64,000 bases of DNA from NCBI GenBank assembly GCA_009763385.1, contig CM019826.1, forward strand, positions 96,642,848-96,706,847, given 5' to 3'. This DNA is from Coix lacryma-jobi var. lacryma-jobi (Eukaryota > Streptophyta > Magnoliopsida > Poales > Poaceae). Under the pieces are notes generated by a model. It ran no database searches and was not told the DNA's origin. It was given only the letters and a program-made list of their open reading frames with translations. Position 1 is the first letter of the stretch, and the number at the start of each line of letters is the position of its first letter. Shown here in pieces: positions 33,567 to 44,763 of this stretch. Made by a program: the position numbers and the translations under genes.

Positions 33567-34724
33567 TTACTCTGCCCCCCAAGTGAACTCAGTTTCATCC
33601 TTTAGCTTTAATATAGGGGTAAAAGAAATAATTTTCCCGGACAAATTTGCAATAAATCTCCTCAAGTAGTTCACTTTTCCCAAGAACTTCTGCAAGTCCT
33701 TTTTGCATGCAGGCGCCTGAACTTTCTTGATCTTCTCTATCCTTTTAGGATCAATCTCTATGCCTTTGTCGTGAATAATGAACCCTAAAAACTTCCGAGC
33801 CGATACACCAAAAGCACATTTTAGTGGGTTCATCTTCAAACCATAGCGGCGCATTCTCTCAAACGCTAAACGCAGATCGGCTAAATGAGATACATGAGCA
33901 GCCGATTTGATCACAATATCATCAATATATACTTCCATGATTATCCCAATCAAATCATGGAAGATCAGATTCATAGCACGTTGATAGGTAGCATCTGCGT
34001 TCTTTAAACCAAATGTCATCATGACCCACTCAAAAAGACCAACAAACCCCGGACAAATGAAGGCCGTTTTGGACATATCCTCCTTGGCCATGAATATCTG
34101 ATTATAACCAGCATTGCCGTCAAGAAAACTGACAGCCTGGTGTCCCGAAGCGTGATTGATCAACATATCGGCTATAGGCATAGGATACTCATCTTTGGGA
34201 GTGGCTCTATTTAAATCTCTAAAATCAATGCAAACCCTAATTTTCCCAGTGTCCTTCTCCACAGACACGATATTAGAGACCCACTCCGCATATCTGCATG
34301 GCTGGACAAACCCCACTTGCAATAACCGATTAATTTCCTCTTTAATCCGGTCATATATTGTAGAACTAAAACGGCGAGGATGTTGTTTGAACGGTCGGAA
34401 CCCTGGCTTAATAGGAAGCCGATGCTCAACAAGTTCTCGGCTTAACCCGGGCATCTCCGTATAGCTCCATGCAAAGCAATCAACATACTCCTTCAGAAGC
34501 GCGATTAACTTTATTTTATAATCGGCTTCAAGATTTTGATTTACAAACGTCGGCCTAGGTATAGAACCATCCTCAATATCTACTTGTTCTAAAGGGTCGG
34601 CCGACGTGAAACCTTGGCCCAACTTATTGAGCTCATCAAAATCATCAATAGCTTCACAAGTATCAGTCTTACAGGTTCGATATTGCTCAACACGATGTTT
34701 TAACCAATCAACATTAGCATCCAT
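33567..34724 (-). CDS. rt: Reverse transcriptase, Tat element 2
   Basis: A 385-aa frame. It begins with the linker NKLGQGFTSADPLEQ and continues with RT palm motifs: FVQPCRYAEWVSNIVSVEK, RVCIDFRDLNRATPKDEYP, SFLDGNAGYNQI, KTAFICPGFVGLFEWVMMTFGLKNADATYQRAMN and the catalytic VYIDDIVIKS. The thumb and connection (KFLGFIIHDKGIEIDPKR, LRRFIANLSGKI) follow. All three catalytic Asp positions are visible. It is bounded by stops from protease upstream and RNase H downstream, all in one frame, so single nonsense mutations separate the domains. Confidence 0.92.
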   Translation of the reverse strand: MDANVDWLKHRVEQYRTCKTDTCEAIDDFDELNKLGQGFTSADPLEQVDIEDGSIPRPTFVNQNLEADYKIKLIALLKEYVDCFAWSYTEMPGLSRELVEHRLPIKPGFRPFKQHPRRFSSTIYDRIKEEINRLLQVGFVQPCRYAEWVSNIVSVEKDTGKIRVCIDFRDLNRATPKDEYPMPIADMLINHASGHQAVSFLDGNAGYNQIFMAKEDMSKTAFICPGFVGLFEWVMMTFGLKNADATYQRAMNLIFHDLIGIIMEVYIDDIVIKSAAHVSHLADLRLAFERMRRYGLKMNPLKCAFGVSARKFLGFIIHDKGIEIDPKRIEKIKKVQAPACKKDLQKFLGKVNYLRRFIANLSGKIISFTPILKLKDETEFTWGAE

Positions 34725-34763
34725 TAAATTACATGATAATGTTGAACCGATTGTCGGTCGGTT

Positions 34764-35837
34764 TTAAAGATACCGGTATGAAACCTTGCCTAGTAACACT
34801 AACAAACTGGAAATCAGAAAGGTCCCGACCAGATAAACAAGCAATAGTATCATGCCCCCCGAGCAACGGAGCATCGTTGTAGCTACATAGGCCGATGAAT
34901 CTGAGTGTACCACCTCAACATCGTCCCCCACCCACTGAATGAGAAACTGATGTAGGCTGGAAGGTATACACCGATTAGCATGAATCCAGTCACGCCCAAG
35001 TATAAGGTTATAGCTACCTTGTATATCGGTGACGAAGAAAGCAGTGGCCAAAGTCTTGCTTCCAACGGTCAGCTCCATGGACGCAACTCCTTTGGCCGGA
35101 ATAGGATCTCCTCCTCCGACTCCAGTGATAGTCATATTGGTCTTGATCAGCTCTTCATCAGTGCCACCAAGCTTCTGGTAAAGCAAGTATGGCATCAAAT
35201 TTACGATCGCCCCGCTGTCGACCAACATCTTGTGAACTGGTGCACCATTAATGTGACCTTTTATATGCAACGGCTTGAGATGATTGATAGATTCCTCCGG
35301 CTTCTCGAACACAGCAGTTTGTGTAGTGAAGTTGAATTCCGCCGCTGTCGAATCGTCTCCGACCACGTAGTAGTCGGCCGACAAGTAAACCACATTGACC
35401 TCCGCCCTCTCTAGGGAAGGCTCATAATCCACCATCTCCTCATCTTGTTCTTCAGGTAATTCTTCACTGGTCGCAACAACACCAGCGGAGGAAACAGGGT
35501 CATTAAGACACATGTCGGATTCCATCGGAGTACTAGGAACCGATTCGGTCTTGGAATATGGTCGGGTCAGCTCAATCCCTGACTCAGCAGTAGCTGATCC
35601 AACCTGCTCGACCCCTAGACTGGTCGGCACCTGATCCGAGGTGGTCGGATTGGGGTCCGACCTGATTGGTTCCGAAGCCACTTCAGCAGATTCGGTGCAT
35701 AAGCTGGTCGACTCAGGATCCAACTTGTCCAGCTCTACAATTGTCAAAGTCGGCTTTTGGTTACAAGCCGACTCTTCACCCCCTCGCTTGCCCTGAGGGA
35801 AAACAAGATGTATCGAGTTGAATATATCCTCCCTCAT
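34764..35837 (-). CDS. pr: Aspartic protease region, Tat element 2
   Basis: A 357-aa frame. Residues 1-180 are a variable Ser/Glu-rich linker. The protease follows: LKPLHIKGHINGAPVHKML, the active site VDSGAIVNLMPY (D-S-G intact), and the flap/end region LILGRDWIHANRCIPSSLHQFLIQWVGDD. The RT frame begins about 40 bp later in the same register after a stop. It should cleave Gag and Gag-Pol in the particle. Comparison with 8840-9334 shows the change to D-R-G in element 1. Confidence 0.88.
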   Translation of the reverse strand: MREDIFNSIHLVFPQGKRGGEESACNQKPTLTIVELDKLDPESTSLCTESAEVASEPIRSDPNPTTSDQVPTSLGVEQVGSATAESGIELTRPYSKTESVPSTPMESDMCLNDPVSSAGVVATSEELPEEQDEEMVDYEPSLERAEVNVVYLSADYYVVGDDSTAAEFNFTTQTAVFEKPEESINHLKPLHIKGHINGAPVHKMLVDSGAIVNLMPYLLYQKLGGTDEELIKTNMTITGVGGGDPIPAKGVASMELTVGSKTLATAFFVTDIQGSYNLILGRDWIHANRCIPSSLHQFLIQWVGDDVEVVHSDSSAYVATTMLRCSGGMILLLVYLVGTFLISSLLVLLGKVSYRYL

Positions 35838-35879
35838 TTTCTCGAGTTGTTCCTGCCTCTGCTTGTTGCAGCGGGCCCT

Positions 35880-37323
35880 CTACAGCTTCCTTCGCTGAGT
35901 CTTAGTTAAACCAGGAGGGCACCACCTGGGCTGCATGTACTTGGGATCACGCTCAACAGGCTTTTCTACCTCTGCCTCAGTTGAAGTATTTTGAGCTTCT
36001 GGAACCTTTTCTGCGGTTGGTTCCTCAACCACCATCGGCTCGGGTTCATTGGCAAGAGGGACCTCCATAGACCCGATCGTAATAGTGGGCACAGGATTGG
36101 GCCTGGTCGGAGAAATAACGGGGACACTTTGCACCTTCTTAGGTACATAGATTTGTCGAGCTTGCGCCTTCCCCGTTTCCTGGGAATTTAAGGTCCTTGA
36201 CGTGATCAGCCGATTTTGGTTTGTGTTACTAGAACTTGGCCGATCACCTAAACGATCGAACACCGAGACCCTTGCAGGCTGATTGGCAGGCGTTCCTCAT
36301 CCTGGTTGGTAGTACACATGTGCTGGCATGGGGTAAGGTACCCATACTCCTTGAGGACCCCATTGTGGCGGTGGCGAAATAGGAGGGGCCCACTGATGCC
36401 AATAAGGGCCGGTCTTTGGTGCTGGAGATGCTGCCCGGGACACCATCATTTGCTTGGACCTTTCATCCTCACGCTTCGGAGGAGTAGCCTCTCTCTTTTT
36501 AAGGGCCGATTCTGAGAGTCGGCCTTTTGCTGCTTGTACTTAGCCATGAGCTTATCAAAGGTGCATGGCTCCCTAGCAACTTTCCCCTTACTCCTATTCG
36601 CATTGGTCTTCCAAGTGCCGACCTCGGGCTTCTGCGGGACAAATGTGCGTAGGACAAGCACTCCGGAAGGGGTAGGGTCTTTATGACCAGCCAAACCGAC
36701 TGTATTAGTCAGCTTATTGCTTCCACTGGGGTCAGGGGAGACCTGCTTGACCTGGTCGACCTTCTGCTCCAACTGCACTGGTTGCTTCAAAGATGAACCA
36801 GACTAGTCGATTTGAGGACCCGACCTGGTCGGTCTCTGTTGTGCCGCCCTAATCTCGAAATATCTTTGTTTATGCAAGTGTCGTGCTGACCCTGCAGTAA
36901 TTGTGAACTTGTTTTTGCCATCATCACCCTTCTCGAGCACCACCTTGCGCCCCGAATCACTCTCAGTATTTGGTGTAACCCGTGGTTCGCCGATGACCAC
37001 ATTTTTTCCTCTAGTCGTATCGGCTTGCTCTGGACGAATCAAAACAGCAGGATTCCCTGCTTCCACCATGTGCACTGGGAAAGGGTAGTACTGATCTGCA
37101 TCTCAGTTAGACTCAATCGTCCTTCGTTGAGGGCCGATTGGACCTGTCGACGGAAAACATTGCAGTCGTTAGTGGCGTGAGAGAAAGAATTATGGTATTT
37201 GCAGTAAGCCATCCTTTTCAGTTCGTCGGGTGATGGCAAGGTATAATTAATTTTGAGGTAACCGAATTTAAGTAATGCATCAAATATTCGGTCACATTTA
37301 GAAAAATCAAAGGTAAACTTCAC
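35880..37323 (-). pseudogene. gag: Gag C-terminal and linker region, Tat element 2, frame-broken
   Basis: Three frames in different registers (37323-37039, 36790-36446, 36263-35880). The first contains YCKYHNSFSHATNDCNVF, the Tat-type knuckle (C-X2-H-X4-H-X4-C), followed by RRQVQSALNEGRLSL. The last ends PRWCPPGLTKTQRRKL, the counterpart of WCPPGLRKSQKRR in element 1. The middle is low complexity. At least two frame changes separate them. Confidence 0.75.
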
Positions 37324-37445
37324 CTCCTCACCCCGATTCTTTTGAATTGGTTTAAGGGAAGGACAAGTTACTAGTTTATTCTACGCTGGCCATAAAACTT
37401 CGACGACGTAACAATCCTTAGACTCATCGTCGGAACTATCGGAAT

Positions 37446-38858
37446 CTATCTCGGCAATATGCACGCCCGATCGATGAGAGTCTTATGAGGATCATAAGGT
37501 TCTTTAAAGCGCGATTCTATCGAAACGGCCTTCTGCAACAGCTGATTCACATTAAAGAAATTATGAGGCTCAAGTTTATCCTTGATCTCTCGACGTAGAC
37601 CAGCTAGGCATAGATCTGTTAGATCTCTATCGGAGATCATCAAATGGAAACATCGGTTCTTAATTTCTTTAAAACGCTTAAAGAAGTCGACCACAGACTC
37701 GCTACGCCCTTGTCGAACCAACGTGAGGTGTGACAACCTAGTTTCTTGAACCCCGTCATAAAAGTGATTATGAAATTTTTCTTCTAACTCGGCCCAAGAA
37801 CCTATGGTGCATTCCGGTAGTGACGTAAACCAGGCGAAAGCCGTACCAGTTAAAGACAAAGGAAAATGTCGTACATTCATGTAATCTAAAGTACTGGCTT
37901 CACCCATCTGTGTAAGAAACATGCTGACATGCTCCATGGTTGTTTTGCTACCGTCATCGCTAAACTTATAAAAATCTGGTACCCTCCAACCGTCAGGTGC
38001 TTTCATAAAATCAAAACACGAAGGGTACAGTTTCGAATACGTGGTCCTAGTAGGCTTAAATTGGACCCCTAAACTGGTCTCGAGAGACCTAGTTATTTCT
38101 TCCTTAAACCGATTTATGGCTCGTCCAAAATCGGTGTCAGCAAGGTTAGGAGTGCCACTATGCATGGGATTGTGGCTTGGGGACCTCGGTGGATTGGGCA
38201 ACACTGTTCCCTATCCTCCTGAAATTCTGTTTGTTGTTGTTCCCTGGTCGGTCTGTGTAGTCCGGCCAGAGTTATGAAGGGCGTTATTGACATTCACCGA
38301 GGTACCGACCTCACCGTGTCTGGTCTCAACAGACCCTGATTGCCTATAATTGATATGTGAAGTCTGTCCTCTAAAAGAATTAAAAGGCATGTCGAACTGT
38401 GGTTGCCCGATTGAAAGTTCGGGTTCGACGGTTTTACCTTCTAATTTATCCATGCGATCACTAAGTAGTTTAAACGAATGCTGAATAGTATTGGTAAGAG
38501 TTTTTGAAGAATCAACCAGCATTGCGGAATAATCAGCGTGGGTAGGGTAAGGATTTTCAGGTACCTTAGCGTTTACCTTGTTAGTAGCGTCTTCAGCGGT
38601 TGTAGTTGACGTGGTAGGGACGATCTCGCTGAAGTCTGGCTCCTTGTCCTGAGTGACTCTGCCGCGCCGATCCTTTGAGCAGCTTTCGAGGAAAGCCTTC
38701 AATACGGCATCGAGCTTGGCTTGCGCTTGTTGCTTCAACTCGTCACGGAGTTCGTCAATGCCCGTAGGACGGACGATGTTATCCTTATCAGTAGCACCGT
38801 CTTTGCCGCCCATGTTGGTAGTAGATGAAGTTTCAATCTTCCCCAGCGGAGTCGCCAA
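37446..38858 (-). pseudogene. gag: Gag N-terminal and capsid region, Tat element 2, one nonsense codon
   Basis: Two frames in one register are split by a TAG at 38211-38213. The first (38858-38214) starts MATPLGKIETSS, with an extended helical N-terminus (ELRDELKQQAQAKLDAVLKAF). The second carries the capsid-type domain: FYKFSDDGSKTTMEHVSMFL, VRHFPLSLTGTAFAWF, WAELEEKFHNHFYDG, FFKRFKEIKNRCF. The primer-binding site (38840-38858) overlaps the proposed start, so translation may start further inside. Confidence 0.82.
38840..38858 (-). other. Primer-binding site, Tat element 2
   Basis: The minus strand after the 5' LTR reads CACTTTTTGGCGACTCCGCT, continuing GGGGA. The TGGCGACTCCGCTGGGGA block is the likely tRNA-complementary part; tRNA identity not assigned. 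Confidence 0.7.
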
Positions 38859-38864
38859 AAAGTG

Positions 38865-39651
38865 TGTTGACGTCGGAAGTGATCTGAATCAAACACCAGT
38901 AGGGCTAGAACGCCCGGAGAGGTTGCAGTTCAACCTGAGACAGCAGGGACCCTGGCTAAACCGACGAAAACCAATCTAGAGACCGGTTTAGATCGATCTA
39001 GGGTTTTGGGCTCCTGTGTTGATAACTCTAGAACTCCTCCCGGGAAGACCCGTCGGGGAGAAGCACGTAGAGGTTGTTCTAGGACCAGCAAGGCCGCCTA
39101 GAACGCCGTCGAATCTCGCCGGGAGACGCGCCGAACAGCAAGGTAGAGGGAAAAGGGGTAAAAAGGGTAGTAGATTGATTTTGATCAATTAGGTTTGGAT
39201 GCCTCAATCGGCCATGATCCTCTCATATATATAGAAGGGGCTGGTCTTATCCCAATAGGAAACATCTTCAGATACGATCTCCAAGTTTCCTATCTGAACT
39301 CTATCAATATATAGAATCCAATCCAGACATGACAAGGTGACCCTAATCTCGCCGATCCTTAGATCGACCAGATCGATCTAATGGGCTTTATCACCCTATA
39401 CTGATCAACAAAACGTCCTTACAAAAGAAGGATCCACATATTTAGTGTTGGACTCAGCATTCATCACAACCATAAGGCCTCCGACCAGGGCCACCTGGTC
39501 GGACATAGCCTGAGCGATCAGAAACCCAAAATGATCAGGCCCATTTAACTTAGAACATCTGATCTCTCAAGAGACAAATTCGATCCTAATATTACATGTC
39601 GAACACCTTTTTAAATTCATCTTTAATCTGTGACATTTTGGAGTGTCAACA
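38865..39651 (-). repeat. 5' LTR of Tat element 2
   Basis: 787 bp, beginning TGTTGACGTCGG and ending GGAGTGTCAACA. It carries the empty target site of the CACTA MITE found in the partner LTR. Confidence 0.92.
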
Positions 39652-39812
39652 TCCCTCTCTACCTACCAAAAACATCTTATCTTTGGACGATCTTGTTCTT
39701 CTCTAAATCACTTCTCGTTCCCCGTGGAAATCGATACCTTGAAATACTCTGGGTGAAAGCTACAGTGATATCTGTGCGCTTGCGGATTTATCTGTTTGCG
39801 TTAATAAATACC
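39652..39812 (+). repeat. LTR end fragment, inverse of the family at 40781
   Basis: GTTCCCCGTGGAAAT, GATACCTTGAAATACTC, GTGCGCTTGCGGA and the terminal AAATACCAACA resemble the reverse complement of 40781-40880 (TGTTGGTATTT... TCCGCAAGCGCAC... GGGTATC... CACAGGGAAC). It is the right terminus of a plus-oriented LTR interrupted by Tat element 2. Confidence 0.6.
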
Positions 39813-40637
39813 AACAGCCGTCACCACAGCACCCACCAGTCGGCACCCACGGTCTTGCCCCCCCCCCCAACCCACACCTAAGTGGCATGTTCTTTAATTA
39901 TGATATCCGAAAACTGTTATATATGAGTTAAACAATGTCACTGACACATTTGGATTGAAATAGGCATGCTATTAAGAGCTATATTGTACAAATTGTACAA
40001 GACATCTAGCTGGAATATTAATTCTAGATGCTTCATAACATAGCCACAAGTAAATTTTCTTTCAAAAACTCCCTCTAAAATCTTTCTCTCTCCCCTCTCT
40101 CTCCATTTCATAATTGATGGATAAAAATGGAAGCATTTAGTAAAAAATACTAATTTAAGATAAGTAAAGAGGTGGCAGTACCCTTTTAGAAAACCATGAC
40201 TCAATTAATTTGATCAGTAGCTTCTTCTCAATTTAAAAGACAAAACCACTAATGACAGTTCCAAACTTTATACATTTTCTACTAAGATGATAGTGCAGAA
40301 CTACAAATTGTTTTTCCTTTCTAACAAGTTGAAGTTATTAGTTGAGGACTACTAACAAAGCAAATGCATAATGAAGCAAGTTGAACGACATGAGATCGAC
40401 ACAGTACCACATCAGCTATGACAATATCAATCTTTCTGGCAAAATGTTCTCTCCTCTTCTCACACTCTTTGTGATCTGAACAAAAAGAGTGGAGTCAAAT
40501 TAGCACTATACACGCAATTAATCGTTGTAGAATAATATAAAGAATTTATCGAGAAACCTTCTTCCTGAACTCTCATTCCTGACAGATAATGGATTAGGAT
40601 TAGAGACAGTTACTATGAACAGGGTAGAGGAAGCTGA
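39813..40637. other. Non-coding flank with no recognised gene
   Basis: AT-rich, no ORF with a domain. It includes an 11-base C run (39858-39868). The last roughly 80 bases on the minus strand continue the open frame of the fragment at 42161-42281, so part of it may be a host exon. Confidence 0.5.
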
Positions 40638-42160
40638 TGTTGACACTTCTTAGCGTCGCTACTAAGAATAGAGTTTGAATCTATCCCCAGCAACGGCGCC
40701 AGAAACGCTTGTTGACACTTCTTAGCATCGCTACCAAGAATAGAGTTTGAATCTATCCCGGCAATGGCGCCAAAAATGCTTGTTGGTATTTCTTAGCGTA
40801 AGCAGAGAAGTCCGCAAGCGCACGGAAGTACCATTGTAGCACTTCACCCGGAAGTATTCAGGGTATCATATTTTCCACAGGGAACGGTGTGTTATAGCCT
40901 CTTGGTCTAGTCCTCCCAGATAAGAAGAAGGGTAACAAGGGTACCAAGGTTCTTCTAAGGAACATATCCTTATGCGATCAAGCTCAGCCAAACGTAGCCT
41001 GCTTCGGTCAACGGGTGGAGACTGGTTTCTCAATCTATGCTAGTACAACTCTACCTAGACTCCCGAACGTGGGTGGATTACAAAGGACGGACAAGGCTGT
41101 CACCACCTGCCGCCTACCTCCTCAACCGTGGAGAACCAGGCAACCAACCTGCAACCACTTAGCCTAAACACCACGTTTACGCTAAGGTTCACTACTCTAG
41201 CGGTAGCTAGGACTTGTGCCCTCTCGCTAAAGCACTCACCCGAGGGTGAACGATCGATCTAGCTAGCTACGAAAGCGATAAGCTAGAACACGATAAGAAC
41301 TTAGAACCGAAGTTGAACATGAACCTTTATACTTCAAGAAGTACACAAGATCGTAGAGGTACAAGCGGAGTCATACCAGCGATTTCGGTGTTCCTTCCGC
41401 TAAGTGTACAAGGGCACCGAGTACACACTTATGGAGGTAGCCGACAACTCTGGTACTTCTCCTGCTCAAATCTCACTCGCTCTCTATTCTAGTTAGCTAC
41501 TAGAGCTAAGATATATGAGGCACTACTCCTTCTTCCATGGATCCTTATTGAGATATGATCAATGAGCACTTGGATGATTTGTGAGGAGGATGAATGCCTT
41601 CTTTTATAGATGGAGGTGCCTTGGGGGAATGGAGGACCTCTCTTCCTCATTTGGAAAGTCCAAACCGACCTCAAACCGCCTTCAAGATGCGCTGCACCTG
41701 GACGGAAACCACGTGCACCGCCTTTGCAAAGGCGGTGGGAGCCTACCTTCCAAAACTAGCTGGAAACCAACTTGGCCATGGTGCGGCTGCACCCCCTAGT
41801 CAGCCCAAAGTGGCCCATCTTTGGTGAGTTGCTTCTTTTGGGCCTCTAGATGGGTCCTGCAAAGTTTGGGCTCATTTGGAGTTGGTTTAATTTGGGTCTT
41901 GGCCTTTTTATCCTTCCAACAGGGCCCTGATTTGCCTGGTATTGGGCCTATTACCCCTTGGGCTCATATCAGGTGCATTTACATGCCATATGTTGTATGT
42001 GTTGGAGCTCATTTGTAGTCGTTTATGTGAATGACCTCCTGCAATTGACCAAACACCAAAACTTGTGGAGATAGTTAGTTGTAAGCCTTATTCTATATTT
42101 GATGTTGGTTTTTTATACGAGTCTTGGTGGTTATAAAGTATGACTTTAGGACCGCCAACA
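40638..42160 (-). mobile_element. Solo-LTR-like element with two extra LTR-end/primer-site modules
   Basis: The flanking duplication GCTGA is perfect (40633-40637, 42161-42165). The body is a 1,380-bp LTR (40781-42160; TGTTGGTA...CCGCCAACA) with a minus-strand TATAAAA at 41602-41608. Left of it are two tandem modules of 72 and 71 bp (40638-40709, 40710-40780). Each starts TGTTGACACTTCTTAGC like an LTR end and finishes with a primer-binding site (minus strand TGGCGCCGTTGCTGGGG or TGGCGCCATTGCCGGG). No internal genes or second LTR are present. Confidence 0.8.
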
Positions 42161-42281
42161 GCTGACCTCAGGGGTGCGTGGGCGTTAGGATAGATTTGTC
42201 TCCGGAGCAGGCAAGGTAGCGAGGAGGCATCTGGCCCAACAACGTTGCAGCGAATGAGCAGGTTGGTGGAGGCAACATTTC
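42161..42281 (-). pseudogene. Unrecognised exon fragment, disrupted by the solo-LTR element
   Basis: The minus strand shows a good acceptor (TCTCTTTCAG just above 42281) followed by an open frame GNVASTNLLIRCNVVGPDAS and LRRQIYPNAHAPLR. The frame continues across the solo-LTR insertion into 40637 and below (SSTLFIVTVSNPNPLSVRNE). I recognise no family, and a second frame is also open for part of it. It may be the remains of a host exon. Confidence 0.35.
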
Positions 42282-44609
42282 CTGAAAGAGAAGGATTTCG
42301 CGAGCCAGAATTAGTATAATTCGGTTGTGCTAACACTATGGTGATGTTTATAAAAATAAATCGTAAAATGAAAAAATAAATCAACTGATGAAAAAATACA
42401 AATCCACAAACAAACGATATCTAAGTTTCAAAAACACTAATATGCAATGATACACATTAAAAATGACATAAAAGGACATGAATGTTTGCACACCAAATTG
42501 TATTTCAGTTTCCTCTTTTGCTACTTGACTGAAACTTATTTCATGAAATCTTGGAAATACATTCCATATCTTTCAAGGTCTCTTCGCACATGGACTCTTC
42601 GCAATGTGGTGCCATGCCAACACCGTTTCCCTCCTACTCTGCTTTGCGGTAATGGTCTGCAGCAAGCCAACAACAAGCAGAGATACAATATTGCCTTGTC
42701 AGAAACATCACATACCAAAACCATATATTTTTTTAGCAAAGTTAATAAGGTAGGGAAAAAGATACTCACTGAATTCCAATTCATGGTAGGAAAATGAAGG
42801 TCCAGAAATCGATACACAATATTGTAGCCCCTATATAACAAAACAAGTGGTTCAACTGAAATTAAGAGAACAGTATAAAACCCGTGTTCAAGCATGCTCC
42901 AATTTAAATTTTTTGGGACACCTAGAAATTGATCAATAAACTTACCTCTTGAATTTATGAATTTCATACCTATTTCTCAGTTTCCACATCAATCCTTCCA
43001 CATTAATGATATTTGTTCACAAGATAATTTGAAGTACTAAATTGCAAATCTCTTGTTCTAAATTAATACAAGGAACCAACAAGTGAGAGGGGAGAAAATT
43101 TGTACCTGATAGGCTTTATTGATGATGGTGTTGTAGTGTTGATCCACTCAATCTAGTGGCTTTCTTGTGATTTAGCCCTGGAACTATAAGATGTAGAAGA
43201 CTCGGTAAAACTCAACATAGGACAAAGGGAACATATCTTACAATCAGATCAGATGGTGAGGACTCGAATATATCTTAGCCCTAGAGCTATAGGGCCAGAG
43301 GAATTAACAAAACCCAACCTAGGACAAAAGGAAAAACTTACTTTTGTAATTGAATTTAGTAATTTCCTATCCAATATATCTCCTAGAGGAGCTCAAGCAT
43401 TATTTTTTTTGGAGAAAAAAGATAGTTCTCAAATTCAACTTAGCAAAAGTAGAGGAGTCTAACGTTCCACAAGCATCCCTTCCACCAGAAAGTAAAAAAC
43501 ATGTCATTAGAGCATACACTGATATAGTGGTTTAAATTAAAATCAGTTAAAAGAAAAACATTGTATACTTATACAAACATTTGAAACTTGACTCTACCAC
43601 ATTGGCACATTCCAAACAAACAAACGACATAACAAGCATCAACTTATGGATGAAAAGCATACAATTTTATGCAATTTTTATTAGGATTAAAATTACATGC
43701 AAAGCTCACCACACTAAACAAACTATTATCATGTAGAGACAAAAGAGTTGTGCTTTACCACCCAGCTCTTATCAAGTTGTATGTACAGATTTTCTCGCAA
43801 AAAAGTTGTATATCCAGATTCAAGAGCTATGCTTTACCACCTTCTTCATGATCAAGCTGCCCGACCCATCACAGAGATGCAGACTTATGTCGATAACTCT
43901 TCAGCCTAGCGGGCCTCGCTTTTCATTACAACCTAAAAGACACCAATAAACAATCAGATCAATTTCAGCTTGCTTCTTCAATCAAAAACATAGTGCACAA
44001 ATTACGTGAGTGACAGTGAAAAGACCGAACATTTCCATTGAAAGACAACATGATAGATGATATTGCATCGTTGTGTAGTAGGGATCAAATGGACTAATGT
44101 CCACAACCAATCCATGTAATGAATTCCCTATAACTCTCCATGATTATTTGACACTACTAAAAACAAACTCACCACCTAATGATTTGCCACAACCAAAACT
44201 TCCAGTTCCGGTAAAACTCAAATGAATCCTAGAAAAAATTTAGCCTAGAAGAGAAAAGAGACCAATATCTACATTTGTGGTATTTTCGTTGATCTCAATA
44301 GAAGTGGGGTTATCCACAATTCAAAAAAATAAAAATAGAAATAGCTACACCTGTGTAAGAATCTGATTTCAACCCCAAAATACCATATGACCTGTATCCA
44401 AAAAAATCTAAAAATAAACCGAACGACAAGTCAACTGGGTAGATTAATTGGGTGGCAGCACGTAGCATCCAAATCGGAAAAGTGGACTGAACCGATGGAT
44501 GAAGAAAAGAATCTGGGAGATTGGATTCGACTGCGAACGACACGAGAATCTATCTATCCAGGCAAACAAGGCAGTCAGAGCCTCGGAGGCGAGCATGCAA
44601 ACCACACAC
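42282..44609. other. AT-rich region without a supported gene
   Basis: Intron-like composition. A minus-strand frame at 42536-42967 (143 aa, ending DLERYGMYFQDFMK) includes a possible acceptor (GGCTTGCTGCAG near 42660), but I cannot assign a family. The rest shows only short chance ORFs. Confidence 0.5.
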
Positions 44610-44763
44610 CTCAAGGAGACGCTCCTCGGGCTCATTGTAGACGAGCGGGATGAGACGCGCGCTGACGGCCTCGATGAACTTGATGTAGGATGCACCGATA
44701 TAGGAGGTTGTGGCAGTGTTGCTAATCTTGTCGCCTGAACCGTTTGCCAACCACGGAGCCGGC
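44610..44763 (-). pseudogene. Gamma-glutamyl hydrolase-like exon fragment
   Basis: The minus strand reads GDKISNTATTSYIGASYIKF, then IEAVSARLIPLVYNEPEERLLE, followed by a donor-like GTGTGTGG. Plant gamma-glutamyl hydrolases have a SYIAASYVKF...GARVIPLIYNEP segment near the N-terminus of the mature enzyme, which removes glutamates from folate polyglutamates in the vacuole. Only about 45 residues are present. The catalytic Cys and His regions are not found nearby and the exon is cut upstream by hAT-like sequence at 44764, so this is a relic or captured fragment. Confidence 0.55.

Larger units (their letters stand above)
29904..39651 (-). mobile_element. Tat-lineage Ty3/Gypsy element 2, near full length but decayed
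   Basis: LTRs at 29904-30999 (788 bp without a later insertion) and 38865-39651 (787 bp) end TGTTGACG/GTGTCAACA; the left copy's TG is mutated to TA. An imperfect duplication ACCCT/TCCCT flanks it. The minus-strand order is gag, protease, RT, RNase H, a second RNase H, integrase. That second RNase H domain between RNase H and integrase is diagnostic of the Tat clade. Stops and frame changes separate most domains, so it is inactive. Unlike element 1 it has no antisense genes: the integrase end is only about 155 bp from the polypurine tract. Confidence 0.92.
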
